64,000 nt of DNA from Epiperipatus broadwayi (lineage: Eukaryota; Onychophora; Udeonychophora; Euonychophora; Peripatidae), in assembly GCA_028023455.1 (NCBI GenBank), contig JAQFVV010013300.1, positions 1-64,000 on the forward strand. The letters run 5' to 3'. The position numbers and the translations under genes were made by a program. Within the stretch, counting starts at the first letter, position 1; every line of letters begins with the position of its first letter. This document shows positions 36,709 through 47,030 of this stretch, piece after piece. Below the pieces are notes generated by a model, which was given only the letters and a program-made list of their open reading frames with translations, searched no databases and was not told the origin of the DNA.

Positions 36709-37139
36709 ATTGCTTTTTGCTAATTTTTACTTACATACACATGCATTTATTTCAATGCATATAATAAATATTAACAAAAAATATTGTTTGTTTGCATTTT
36801 TGATTCAAAGTGAAGATTTAATTTTTATTTAATTAATTAATTAAGTAATTATTTGAGATATTTGTTATATAGTTTGTTCTTTATTTAAAATAATTGAAAT
36901 TGCCATTAAACTAATGTAATTTTCTGAAAATATATATTTGTTTAGCATTCCGTTTATAGAAAAAAAAAGCTGTTTGTAATTTCAAGGAAGTGATAAAGAG
37001 GATGATAAAATTCATGATGAAAAATTTTGGAATGAAGACATAAAAAGGACAAAGAAATACAATACAATAGTTAGTGTTTTCCTGATGGTTTGTGATGTAT
37101 GGTATTTATTTTCATCATCTAAAATAAGTATTGAATGTG
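36709..37139. other. AT-rich, no gene seen
   Basis: Linker between LINE copy F and Penelope-like foldback P3. Confidence 0.4.
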
Positions 37140-37317
37140 TTTAGAAAAATGTAACATTATTTAAATATTCCCAATTCATTCAACTGTTAGTAATAGCTGA
37201 CAGGTTAATATAAGCACAACATTTCAAGAGGTATTATTCTTTCCTCTATTCAAGTGTTTCTGGCCTCACCAGTGATAGTACTAGCATGGGAAACAAACAT
37301 GGAGTGTTATATTCTTA

Positions 37318-37380
37318 AATATTGAATTTTAAGATAATGCTCTAACCAACTCATCTATCCTGCCAAAGGCAACAGTCAGT
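37318..37380 (-). other. tRNA-like segment in the P3 3' UTR (left arm)
   Basis: On the minus strand GATGAGTTGGTTAGAGCATT resembles a Pol III A box, and GTTTGTTTCCCATGC downstream resembles a B box. The same order is present on the right arm near 38620-38700. It may be a promoter carried in the 3' UTR or a captured SINE. Confidence 0.4.
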
Positions 37381-38222
37381 AGACATTTTATATACTTATC
37401 TATGAGGTTACTCTTGATTTCTCCACTTTTTCTTAAAAAACAAAGTTTATTAGTGGTTTCCATACATTATGTATAATCAAACTAGCTTGACTTATGAAGT
37501 TGTTCACCATTGTCATGTGAGTAGCTTCTTTAAATTTTTTTTCTTGTGCTCTTCTCTATCCAATATTTTTATATTTTCCCAATTGAACATGTATTCAATG
37601 GTACATACATGATTTGCTACCTTAGACCCATCTGATTTGTCTCTTCTAATCATCAGTTTTTGTTCCTGCAAACACTTTTTAATGGGATGACTGGTCTTAC
37701 CAATATATGTTTTTTCATATTCTTATGGTATTTCATAGATGCAGTTTTTTTTCAGCATTTAACATTTAGACTTTGTATATGTTAAATTCCTCATAGTGTG
37801 GGATGGTTCTTAAAAGTTGTTATGATGTTATTCTGATTGCAGATTTTCCTTACTATATCTGCTATTTATGGTATGTATGGGTAGACTATAAGTACCAATA
37901 ATTGTTTTTTTTTCTTTTGATGGATCATTTTGTTGTCTGTTTAAGCTGTTATTAAGAAAACCTTAAATAGATAACAAAAAGATGTATATAGAACAAACTC
38001 TTATAAAAAAGATTATCCATCAGCTATTATTAAAAAAACATAAATAGGCAACAAAAAACCCATAAAAAGAAAAAAACACCTACTGATATTGTAGAGTATC
38101 CATACATATCAAAAATAGTAGACAGATTAAGGAAAATCTGTAATCAGTAGAATATCAAAACAGCTTTCCAGAAGCATATCACACTATGAAGAATTCTAGC
38201 ATCTATAAAACCTAAAGTTAAA

Positions 38223-38450
38223 ATGCTGAAAAGAAAAAACTGCATTTATGAAATATCATATGAATGTGGAAGAACATATATTGGTGAGATTAGTCATTTC
38301 ATTGAAAAGTGTGAACACAAACTGATGATTAGAAGAAAGAAAACAGATGTGTCTAAAGTAACAGACATGTATGTGTTAATGAACATATGTTCAATTGGAA
38401 AAGTACAAAAAGTTTGGATAGAGAAGAAAAAGTACGAAGAAAAAATTTAA
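38223..38450 (+). pseudogene. GIY-YIG endonuclease remnant, right arm of P3
   Basis: The open frame starts MLKRKNCIYEISYECGRTYI and continues GEISHFIEKCEHKL: the GIY-YIG pair appears as CIYEI...TYIGE and the downstream R..EH motif as EKCEH. This is the Penelope-type endonuclease with its Cys pair partly kept. The first motif has lost its glycine. The left arm encodes the same domain with several stops (NTIRI, NIYW). About 75 residues are readable. Confidence 0.75.
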
Positions 38451-38845
38451 AGATGCTGCTCACATGACAATGGTGAATATCCCCAATGAATCAATCTTTT
38501 GTGAATACACATAATGTATCAAAACCACTAATCAACTTTGCTCTTAGAAAAAAAGTGGATAAATCAGAAGGAACTACATAAATAAGTATATGAAATTTCT
38601 GCTGACTGTTGTCTTTGAAAGGATGACTTAGTTGGTTAAAGTATTACCTTAAAATTCAATATTCAAGAATCTAAGAATCCAGATTTTATTTCCATATTAG
38701 TACTGTCACTGGTCAGGCCAGCAACATCTGAAGAAGAGAAAAGAATAATATCTCTTGAAACATTGCACATATACTAACCTGTGTACTATTACTAATAGTT
38801 GAATGTATTTGGAATATTTAAATAAAGTTAAATTTTTTTAAAGAC

Positions 38846-40435
38846 ATACAATACCTGGGATAATTTTAACTCATATATATTAAAGTAAATATTTATATGT
38901 CAAGAGAAATCATCTTTAACATACTGTTTAAGAAATATAGAATAATTTTTGTTATATATAAATTAAATCACTTTTTAAGTAGACCACTGCAACCTCAGTA
39001 TACAAACTGCAAAGAAAACATTCTCACCATTATTATTGTGAGAATTTAAGGAACTTTCCATTCTTTTTTTTATATTTAACATAAAAAATATTTAGATGTC
39101 TATTTAAAATGGGATTGTTTTTTGATAATTTTTTTTTTTTGATAATTTAATGACTATTTGAAAAATTGTAAGTCACTTTGAAATCTGAAAAGAAGTTTTT
39201 TTTTGGTGAGCATGATACATGAATCTATTAGCACGATTTAATAGTGCAAAAGAAAATTTTGGTAATTATTAATTAATTCTTTCATATTTTTGGTAATAAG
39301 GACTTTAATATGATATCAGCTAAATGTAGATAGCTTTTTGTAATGTTTTAAAAATGATGGCAGAAAAGGCTAACTATATTTTTAGATTTTTTACATATAT
39401 ACAAAATTTAGGTTGTTATATGAAAGAAACTAAGGCTTAGATTTTGCTAGCAAAATGATTTTTAACAAAATGGTTATTTGTTCTATAACTATAAAAATTA
39501 ATATGAAAGCCATTATTAAATGTAAATTATTAGTAGCATTAATTAAATCATTTAATTTGTATGACTTTATATTATGATAAATCGTGAGATTTATTAATAG
39601 TTCTGAATTCTGTCAAATGTAGAGTAAGATATTTTAAGAGTTTATTATGGGTAGATAATAACAGTTATTACTTTATTTAAAATATGATTAAAAATGGAAT
39701 TTTTCTCTAATGTTTAAAAAAATAAATTTCAAATAATGGATCGATACATTTTTTTAAAAAAAATATTAATTATGTAAAGAGAATATATTGAATTTTAATT
39801 GTTCATTTATATTGAAAACATGAACATGCATTATACTTATGTTTCGTATGAAGATTAAACTCATAATCATAGTAACTTTTGAATGAGAATAATAAAAGAA
39901 ATATCAAATGATTTGTATAGTAAAGAATACATTTAATCTCTTACCATGACAGAGTTAAAAAGAGTAAAGTTATTACAATATTTTTATGGCCTGTAGATGA
40001 AGTTTCAGATCTGACCATATAATGTTATAATAATAAAAATATAGCAATTGAGATTTATATATAGTAATAATAAACTCAGCCCTATTTAGAAGAATAAACA
40101 TATTATAATGTTTTGTAAACAAGAAGGTAATTTATATAAATTTATTAATTATTTCAGAAATTAACTTTATTAAAATTAAAAACTAAAATTGTGCATTTTA
40201 AAAATGTAATGATCAAAAAAACTACAAACGATTGAGAATCAAATGCATTAAAATATACTAAAGATTAAGTAAAATTATGAGAATATCCTTATGAGAAAAT
40301 ATTATGCTGTATGTAAGAGCAAAATACACAAAATGTTTTAATATTAAGAAAGTTCTATACTTTTACATGAAAGAAGATTTTTAGATAAAATATGGTCAAA
40401 TGTTTATTTATTAAAATAAGAAAAAAAGATTAAAT
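38846..40435. other. AT-rich, no gene seen
   Basis: No ORF or repeat recognised. Confidence 0.4.
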
Positions 40436-42054
40436 TATTACTAAAAAGAGAGATGACATCATGAAATGGGTAGAAGATTTTTATCAAAAATTATATAATA
40501 ATAAAGAACAAGTACCTCCTATATCTATTACATCTTCTGAATTGCCCAGAATTTTAAATGAAAAAGTGAGACATGCAATTAAATATATGAAGAAAGGAAA
40601 GGCTTCAGATAATGATGAAATTATAATTGATATATTAAAAGAAGCAGGTGAAGAAATAGAAAAAAGTTTAGCAAAGTTATATACCAAATGTCTAAATGAT
40701 AAAGATGTACCAGATGATTGGAAGAATGCAGTAATAATATTAATATTTAAAAAAGGTGATAAAGAAGATATTAGAAATTACAGACCTATCAGCCTTTTAT
40801 CAGTTTTATACAAAATTTTTACCAAGATGATTACAATTCATTTACAGAGAACATTGGATTTCCACCAATCAAGAGAACAAGCTGGATTTAAAAGTAGTTT
40901 TAGTACAATAGATCATATCCAGGTATTGAGAGAAGTTATAGAAAGGATAAATGTATATGAGTTGCCATTATGTTTTGGATTTGTAGATTATGAAAAGGCA
41001 TTTGATTCTATAAACATTTCATTAGTGATTAAAGCATTGGATCATCAAGGTATAGATCCAGGATATTGTCATATTTTAATGAATATTTATAAAAATGCAA
41101 CAGCAACAATTAAATTACATAATGATACTGGGAAAGTCAACATTGAGAAAGGTGTAAGACAAGGTGACTCCATATGTCCAAAACTTTTTACAGCAGTGCT
41201 GCAATAAGTATTTTGTGGATTAAAATGGGAAACTAAAGGAGTAAAAGTAAATGGAGATTATTTAACTCAATTAGATTTTGTAGATGATGTAGTTGTTTTT
41301 TTCAAATAATGCTTCAGAGCTGCAGGAAATGTTGCAGGAATTATCAGATGAAAGTAGGAAAAAAGATAAATGTTAAAAATCCTAAAGTAATGTTTAATTA
41401 ATTTTCTCAAAATATGAAAATAAAGATTGATTATGGTGAATTAGAAGTTAGCAGTTACAAATACATTGGTCAGATTATTAATACAGATGGAAACATAATG
41501 GATGAAATTGATCATAGAATTAAACTTGGTTGAAGTGCTTTTGGTAGAAATAACTTGATACTAAAAGAAAATATGCCTATGTGTTTGAAAAGGAAGTTTT
41601 TTAACAAATGTGTTTTACCAGTTCTTACTTATGGATCTGAGACTTGGACATTTAATAGAAGAGCAATACAGAGACTTCAGATCACTCAAAGAAGTATGGA
41701 TATATGCATGTTGGGAGTAACAAGAAGAGATTGAAAATGCAATGTGTGGGTAAGAGAAAAAACAAATGTTACTGACCTCATTGAAATAATTAAAAGGTTG
41801 AAGTGGAGTTGGGCTGAACATATTGCTAGAAGAGATGATAATAGATGGATAATTGAAATCTTAAACTGAATTCCAAGAGATTGTAAAAGACACAGAAAGA
41901 GATCTCACATGGGAGATGGATGAATGGAATAAGAAGGTGTGCAGGGGTGATGTGGAGAAGAGAAGCTAAAGATCGAAAATGGATTGAACTTGGAGAGATT
42001 TTCATCCTGCAGTGGATTTATAGTGGTTGATAATGATGATGATGATGATGATGA
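40436..42054 (+). mobile_element. RTE-like LINE copy C, 5'-truncated, best preserved RT
   Basis: Begins in the segment just before the RT domain and runs to the 3' tail (GATGATGATGATGATGATG). The RT palm is a single open frame to 41207. A stop and a T-run frameshift then break it near motif C, and the C-terminal third is readable in pieces: VLPVLTYGSETWTFNRRAIQ, MLGVTRRD and IEIIKRLKWSWAEH. Relative to the other copies, the motif C block FADD has become FVDD, so this copy is dead. Confidence 0.85.
40461..41207 (+). pseudogene. Reverse transcriptase palm of RTE-like copy C (248 codons)
   Basis: Residues 34-61 hold the thumb-side entry block (EKVRHAIKYMKKGKASDNDE). NYRPISLLSVLYKIF at 106-120 is the conserved motif of non-LTR RTs. 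EQAGFKSSFSTIDHI follows at 139-153. FGFVDYEKAFDSI at 172-184 is motif A, with the catalytic Asp at 176. GVRQGDSICPKLF at 231-243 is motif B. The frame ends at an in-frame TAA just after TAVLQ, where sister copies continue with EIFCGLKW. In a full element this protein would nick the target and copy its RNA there. Confidence 0.85.
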
Positions 42055-43574
42055 CATACTGTGTGTAAAATTAAACTTAAATTCCCAGACACATTTTTTG
42101 GATAACTGTGCCCTCATATATGAGTAAAAGTGATATTTGATTGAAGGCTTGATTTATTATATCTTAATTTGTAATCCAAATAACTGCTTATTTAGAGCAT
42201 TTTTTCATTAGAACTAATTCCTATCAAATCATTTTGGCATTAAATTTGAACATTATTAAAATATTTTTTCATTAAAACATGACATGATTAATTTATTGTG
42301 AAATTAGAACAAATATTACCATTAATGTAGAGCAAGTTTATTAATCAAAAAGACAATTACAATCACACATAAGAAGTCAAAAGATACTCACACAAATAAA
42401 GTAAATATATTTATATTAGCTAGAGAATATAGACAAAGTTAAGGCATAATAATTATATGATGATGAAAGACATTTTTGAAAGAAAGAATAGTTTCTAATG
42501 AGCTTTCTCAAATAAAGTTAAACAGAATATAGTTTGATTAATATAGGGTTATTACTATTTCATTTACAAACATAGTATGAGTTGATAAACTTTAAGGAAA
42601 AACAATAATTCCATATATAAGTTATTGCAAGAATTAAGAAAGTATGAAAGAGAATCAAATGGATGTAAAAAATTAAAAAAAATCTTCAAAATACAAATGG
42701 TTTCATTATCATGAAGTATGAAATAGAGAGACCTCACATTCCCTTATGTGAATAAATGATTATAATTAATGTCTAAAACATAACATCATAAAAGGTGTGT
42801 AAATATAGATAAAGGATTGGGAACTCCATTAATCATTTTAAATTTATGGGTATAGAAATAATGTATTTTAGTTAAGTTTATGCTTTTTGAAGTAGATCGT
42901 CATATCATGAATTATATAAAAGATATCAATGTGCATGTAAATGAATTAGCTATTATTATAATAAGACATCAAATAATTTAATTTAACATAAAAGAGTTTT
43001 TCATAAAAACACTCAGGGAAATACTTCCCTACAATTTACAAACTATGCAAATAAGTTTTTAGAATATGATATTAACTAAGGAAGAAAGAAGGCTAATAAT
43101 AACCTTATCACAACAAAGGAAACTGATGGAAAAATGTAATAATATTTTCTAATCTATCTAATCTTATATATTTACTGTTGGAAAGAGATATCACTTTATC
43201 AGAATATGTAAAGAAAATAAATACGTAAATATCACCAAAGCACAAAAATGTCTATGACCCAGATCATTAGATAATGAAATTTTCGAAAATGTTCCTAGCC
43301 TGTTCTACAATTATAATGGTGGAAAAGATTTTAACTCCCTGTTATCCATATCTTTGATTTTACATTCTGGTAACTTTACTATCATAAAACTTCAAATTGA
43401 GGATATGATTATTTTATCAAAAATCTATATCATTTTTAATTTAACACACACTAACAAACCCTCATATGGTTAAATATTTAGAATTAATATATGAATGGAA
43501 TGTTTGCTTGAAAGTTAATGAAGTTGGCATTTTAGTTGTACTTATATGAGAGACTATTTCAATCATGTTGCCAA
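42055..43574. other. AT-rich, no gene seen
   Basis: No ORF or repeat recognised. Confidence 0.4.
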
Positions 43575-43735
43575 AAATATTGAATGTCTTTAGAAAATTT
43601 TTTAAACTTTATATTTTCAAATTTTATTCAATTGGTAATAATAGTTATTATTTAAGTATATTATTGCTAGCAGTAGAATGTTATTGGAAAATTTAAATAA
43701 AGTGTAATTTTTTTTCTAAAATATTCAATATTTAA
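43575..43735. repeat. Foldback of P3-type Penelope tips (P5)
   Basis: A left part (TGAATGTCTTTAGAAAA...ATTCAATTGGTAATAATAG) resembles the outer tip of the left P3 arm. A right part (GTTATTGGAAAATTTAAATA) resembles the tip of the right arm. They face each other across about 20 bp. This looks like a very short inverted pair of 3' ends from the same Penelope subfamily. Confidence 0.45.
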
Positions 43736-43971
43736 TGTTAAATAATGGAAATAGGCTATCATGTGATTATATATAATGGAATATTATAAAGCATGGATTT
43801 GTTTAGGGAACATCAAAATAATGTTATGAATTTGCACATTTTTTCTGTTTTAGTAAAAGATGTACATTCCAATATGTCTAGTCATATATATATATATTTT
43901 ACAGGTTTATCTATGTTAAAAAATTATATATATATGAAAATAATAAATATATAAACTAACTTAAGGAAACA

Positions 43972-44125
43972 TAAAAATAGTAATAAACATCACACAATTA
44001 TTTTTCTATAAAGCTGCTTTAATATTTCAACCAGCAGACTGGTTCTTTCTGATGAAAACCTATCTTTTGGTTGAAATATTAAAGCAGCTTTATAGAAAAG
44101 TAATTGTGTGTTTTATTACTATATA
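43972..44125. repeat. Palindrome beside P2 with hammerhead-like relic
   Basis: Arms of about 50-60 bp (left CTATAAAGCTGCTTTAATAT, right ATATTAAAGCAGCTTTATAG) flank a 35-base spacer that contains CTGATGA (44049-44055). This is followed by an imperfect hairpin AACC-TATCTTTT-GGTT and GAAA (44073-44076). CTGATGA, hairpin and GAAA are the hammerhead core order, with one extra A before the hairpin. Penelope-like elements are known to carry such ribozymes. Stems I and III are poor here, so this is a relic at best. Confidence 0.5.
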
Positions 44126-44184
44126 TATTATAAATCAATGTCTGTATTTCTTCAAAATAATATACGTAAATTTATAAATAAATA

Positions 44185-44734
44185 TTAGAAAATACAGTAT
44201 TTAAAAGTTTATAAAAATATATCTATAACCATCACTTAGAAGTGCTTTCAACTATCTTTGTAGTTTTTGTCAACTAATACTTTAAAATGTCAGCTTTCCC
44301 ATAATTCCATGATCTTAATGTTTGTTGCTTGCCTATTAATTAAATCTTTCTTGTATTTATATATTAACATTGCTTTTTTAATTTTTCTTTTATTATTATT
44401 TCTTTCAGTTGCCAATATTTTTACATTACTATAATTAAAATCAAAACCATATATACATGATTTATTATGGTCATAAAAGACAAAAGCTGATAAATTATCA
44501 TTATTTTTATAATTTTGTTTTGTATTTTGAACCCTTTTTAATAATAACAAGTGCTCCTTTGTTTTTTCCCAATGTGCACCTTGATTCACCTATATATCCA
44601 TTGCCACACCTACATGTCCATTTGTAAATGATACAATTTTTATTTGACAATAAAGTCTTATTATTTGAATTATTTATTAATTTATTTAATGTAGGTGATG
44701 CATACTTATTATAGAATTTATCCCTCGGCTGCAA
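44185..44734 (-). pseudogene. Inverted copy of the P2 3' end: GIY-YIG remnant
   Basis: On the minus strand, two overlapping frames together cover the domain: TLNKLINNS, then NCIIYKWTCRCGNGYIGESR, a frame shift near 44570, and TKEHLLLLKRVQNTKQNYKN. The Cys pair and GYIGE are kept, slightly better than in the main copy in places (GES against GEL). The last residues match the main copy up to the 3' UTR. Inner junction about 44710-44735. Confidence 0.8.
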
Positions 44735-46108
44735 TGTGTCCTAAAATATTTTCAAATATAAAATTGCATAAAGAAAAAGAACCATTACAATTAATTATTG
44801 ATTTTGGGGGTGTGTTTATCTTATGAAACATGTAAATTAATTGAAAAAATGTTACAGGAATATTTTGGTTTTGGTATGTATACAATATGTTCATCACTTG
44901 ATTTCGTTGGTAAAATTAATAATGTTGTTATTGATAATTGTGATATAATTTGTACCTTTGATGTCAATGAAATGTATGGATCAATTGATAGAATGACTAC
45001 TATCGAAATAATTAATAATGCATTAAAGTTAAAAAATGTTAATGTTAAAATAATAAAATTTATTGTTAAAACATTAAACTTTATTGATAAAAATATTTAT
45101 GTGATTTTTAAGCAAGAATTTTATAAAATGAGTAATGGCTGTCCAATGGGTCTTCCTACAGTTGCCCAAATATGTAATTTTGTTGTATCTATATATGAAG
45201 AAAATATTTTGAAAAAGAAATATTATCAGAAAAATATTACTTTATACAATCGATATATTGATGATGTTTTTGTTTTTGGAAAGCCAAATGCTATTAATGA
45301 TTTGTTTAATGAATTAAATAATATAAAGGGCTTAAAATGGATTGAAACAGATGAAAATTTAATGAGTGTTCAATTTTTAGATCTCAAGATAACTAGGAAC
45401 AAAGATAAACTGGATTACTCTATGACTCTTAAATCAATAGCAAAAAGAGGATAAATTCCATATGAATCATAAGTACCAATGGCACATAAAATGGCAGGTT
45501 TGAAGTCCTTCTTATTTAGAAATGATAACCTTTGTAAATATGCATCTGATAAAACCAAAAATATTGAAATTTATTATAATGAATTATTAAACATTGAATA
45601 TAATTATGATTGTGTTTATTATACTGTTAAAAATTTTAATTCTAAATATAAAAATAATATTAATCATAATGTTAATTCTTCTGATAAAAAAATTTGGATA
45701 TCAATACCATATATTTCAAAACAACAGACAAGTTTCATTAAGAACATTTATAATGGTATATGTGATATTGTGTTTTATGCACCACCTACATTAAATAAAT
45801 TAATAAATAATTCAAAAGATAAGACTTTATTGTCAAATAAAAATTGTATCATTTACAAATGGACATGTAGGTGTGGCAGTGGATATATAGGTGAATTGAG
45901 GTGCATGTTGGAAAAAAGAACAAAGGAGCACTTGTTATTATTAAAAAGGATTCAAAATACAAAACAAAATTATAAAAATAATGATAATTTATCAGCTTTT
46001 GTCTTTTATGACCATAATAAATCATGTATATATGGTTTTGATTTTGATTATAGTAATGTAAAAATATTGGAAACTGAAATAATAATAAAAGAAAAATTAA
46101 AGAAGTGA
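44733..46108 (+). pseudogene. Penelope-like RT/GIY-YIG protein, one frameshift and two stops
   Basis: An upstream frame encodes IKLHKEKEPLQLIIDFGG; a G run near 44804 shifts it into the main frame. That frame shows CTFDVNEMYGSIDRM (motif A), GCPMGLPTVAQICNFVVSIY (motif B), LYNRYIDDVFVFGK (motif C) and VQFLDLKITRNKDKL. Two stops (45452 and 45470) fall in the block after the palm. The same frame then continues: PMAHKMAGLKSFLFRNDNL, linker, and the endonuclease NCIIYKWTCRCGSGYIGELR with KRTKEHL. The N-terminal part of the RT is absent because the copy is truncated at the inversion. This is the best-preserved Penelope ORF in the window; only a few changes separate it from an open frame. Confidence 0.88.
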
Positions 46109-46310
46109 TGTTAATATATAAATACAAGAAATATTTAGTTAATAGGCAAGCAGCAAAATTTAAGATCATGGAATTATGGGAAAGTTGACATCAAGGAATT
46201 ATGGGAATGCAACATTTTAAAGTATTTGTTGACAAAAACTACAATGATAGTTGAAAGCACTTCTAAGTGATGGTTATAGATATATTTTTATAAACTTTTA
46301 AATACTGTAT

Positions 46311-46328
46311 ATATATATATATATATAT
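46311..46328. repeat. (TA)n microsatellite at the end of P2
   Basis: A pure TA run directly follows the P2 3' UTR. It may be the insertion target or the element's tail. Confidence 0.6.
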
Positions 46329-46339
46329 TGTGGCAATGA

Positions 46340-47030
46340 TTGTAGTTCATCATCAATTCCTATTTTCACTACTTTTATGCCAAATAGTATAAGCTTTAGT
46401 AATTAGTATAAGCAAGATGATGGTCCTTAATAGTTCTGCCTATCCAGATGTCTCCAGATTAGTTTTTAGCTTGTGGCTTTCATCAGTGAGAAGATTTCAA
46501 AATTTTTGAATTATGCATTTGGACCTTTCTTGGATTTAATGCATTTTTTCTCTAGCAACCATTTTTTATATTTTGTTATACTATCAAGTAACTCATCAGC
46601 CCAAATTGTAAAAAAAAATTAAATGTTTTCATTCCAAAGTTAGTTGCAGCCATAGTTATAGAGATTTAAAACAAGTTCAGTTTCTATACTTTATGGTGAC
46701 CTTAGTTTTTAGTAATCCGATGTGCATTTATTTTTTAGCTATAATTGGTACAGCACTATTAAGACATCACATAATCAATAATACATCACAGACTTTAGCT
46801 TACATATTGCTATTCATACGAAAACTCTTCTATCTTACTATATTTATGCCATTTGATGTAAGTAAGCTTTAATGGGAAAATGCCTAATAACCCTTATCCA
46901 AATATTCCCAGACAAGTTTTTAGCTTATGGTTTTCATCACAGAAAATCTTTGAATTTTTTTTTTTTTTTTGTAATTGTAGACATGGATCTTTTTTGGATC
47001 AAATGCATTTCTGTTATTTTTTAGTGAAAT
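46340..47030. repeat. Diverged direct repeat, units about 490 bp apart
   Basis: Segments near 46340-46560 and 46830-47020 share an ordered set of words: ATGCCAAATAGTATAAGC / ATGCCATTTGATGTAAGT, AGTTTTTAGCTTGTGGCTTT / AGTTTTTAGCTTATGGTTTT, and GGACCTTTCTTGGAT / GGATCTTTTTTGGAT. No coding frame. Family unknown. Confidence 0.55.

Larger units (their letters stand above)
37140..38845. mobile_element. Penelope-like foldback P3: two 3' ends head to head
   Basis: Two inverted arms of about 800 bp (about 37140-37960 on the minus strand and 38020-38845 on the plus strand) meet at a 60-bp centre. Each arm carries, in order, a linker, a GIY-YIG domain, and a 3' UTR with a tRNA-like segment and a hairpin followed by GAAA. 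No reverse transcriptase remains. Matching phrases on the arms include CTCACATGACAATGGTGAA and ATTTAAATAA near the tips. The arms have diverged, so the structure is old. Confidence 0.8.
44185..46310 (+). mobile_element. Penelope-like element P2 with inverted 3' partner
   Basis: A plus-strand element runs from the N-terminal side of the RT (about 44733) to its 3' UTR (46310). Joined to its truncated start is an inverted copy of its 3' part (about 44185-44720). The arms share CACTTCTAAGTGATGGTTAT, ATCATGGAATTATGGGAAAG and the GIY-YIG coding part. The plus-strand arm has an extra short duplication (CAAGGAATTATGGGAATGC). This is the same topology as P1. P2 differs from P1 at the protein level and is a separate subfamily. 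Confidence 0.85.
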
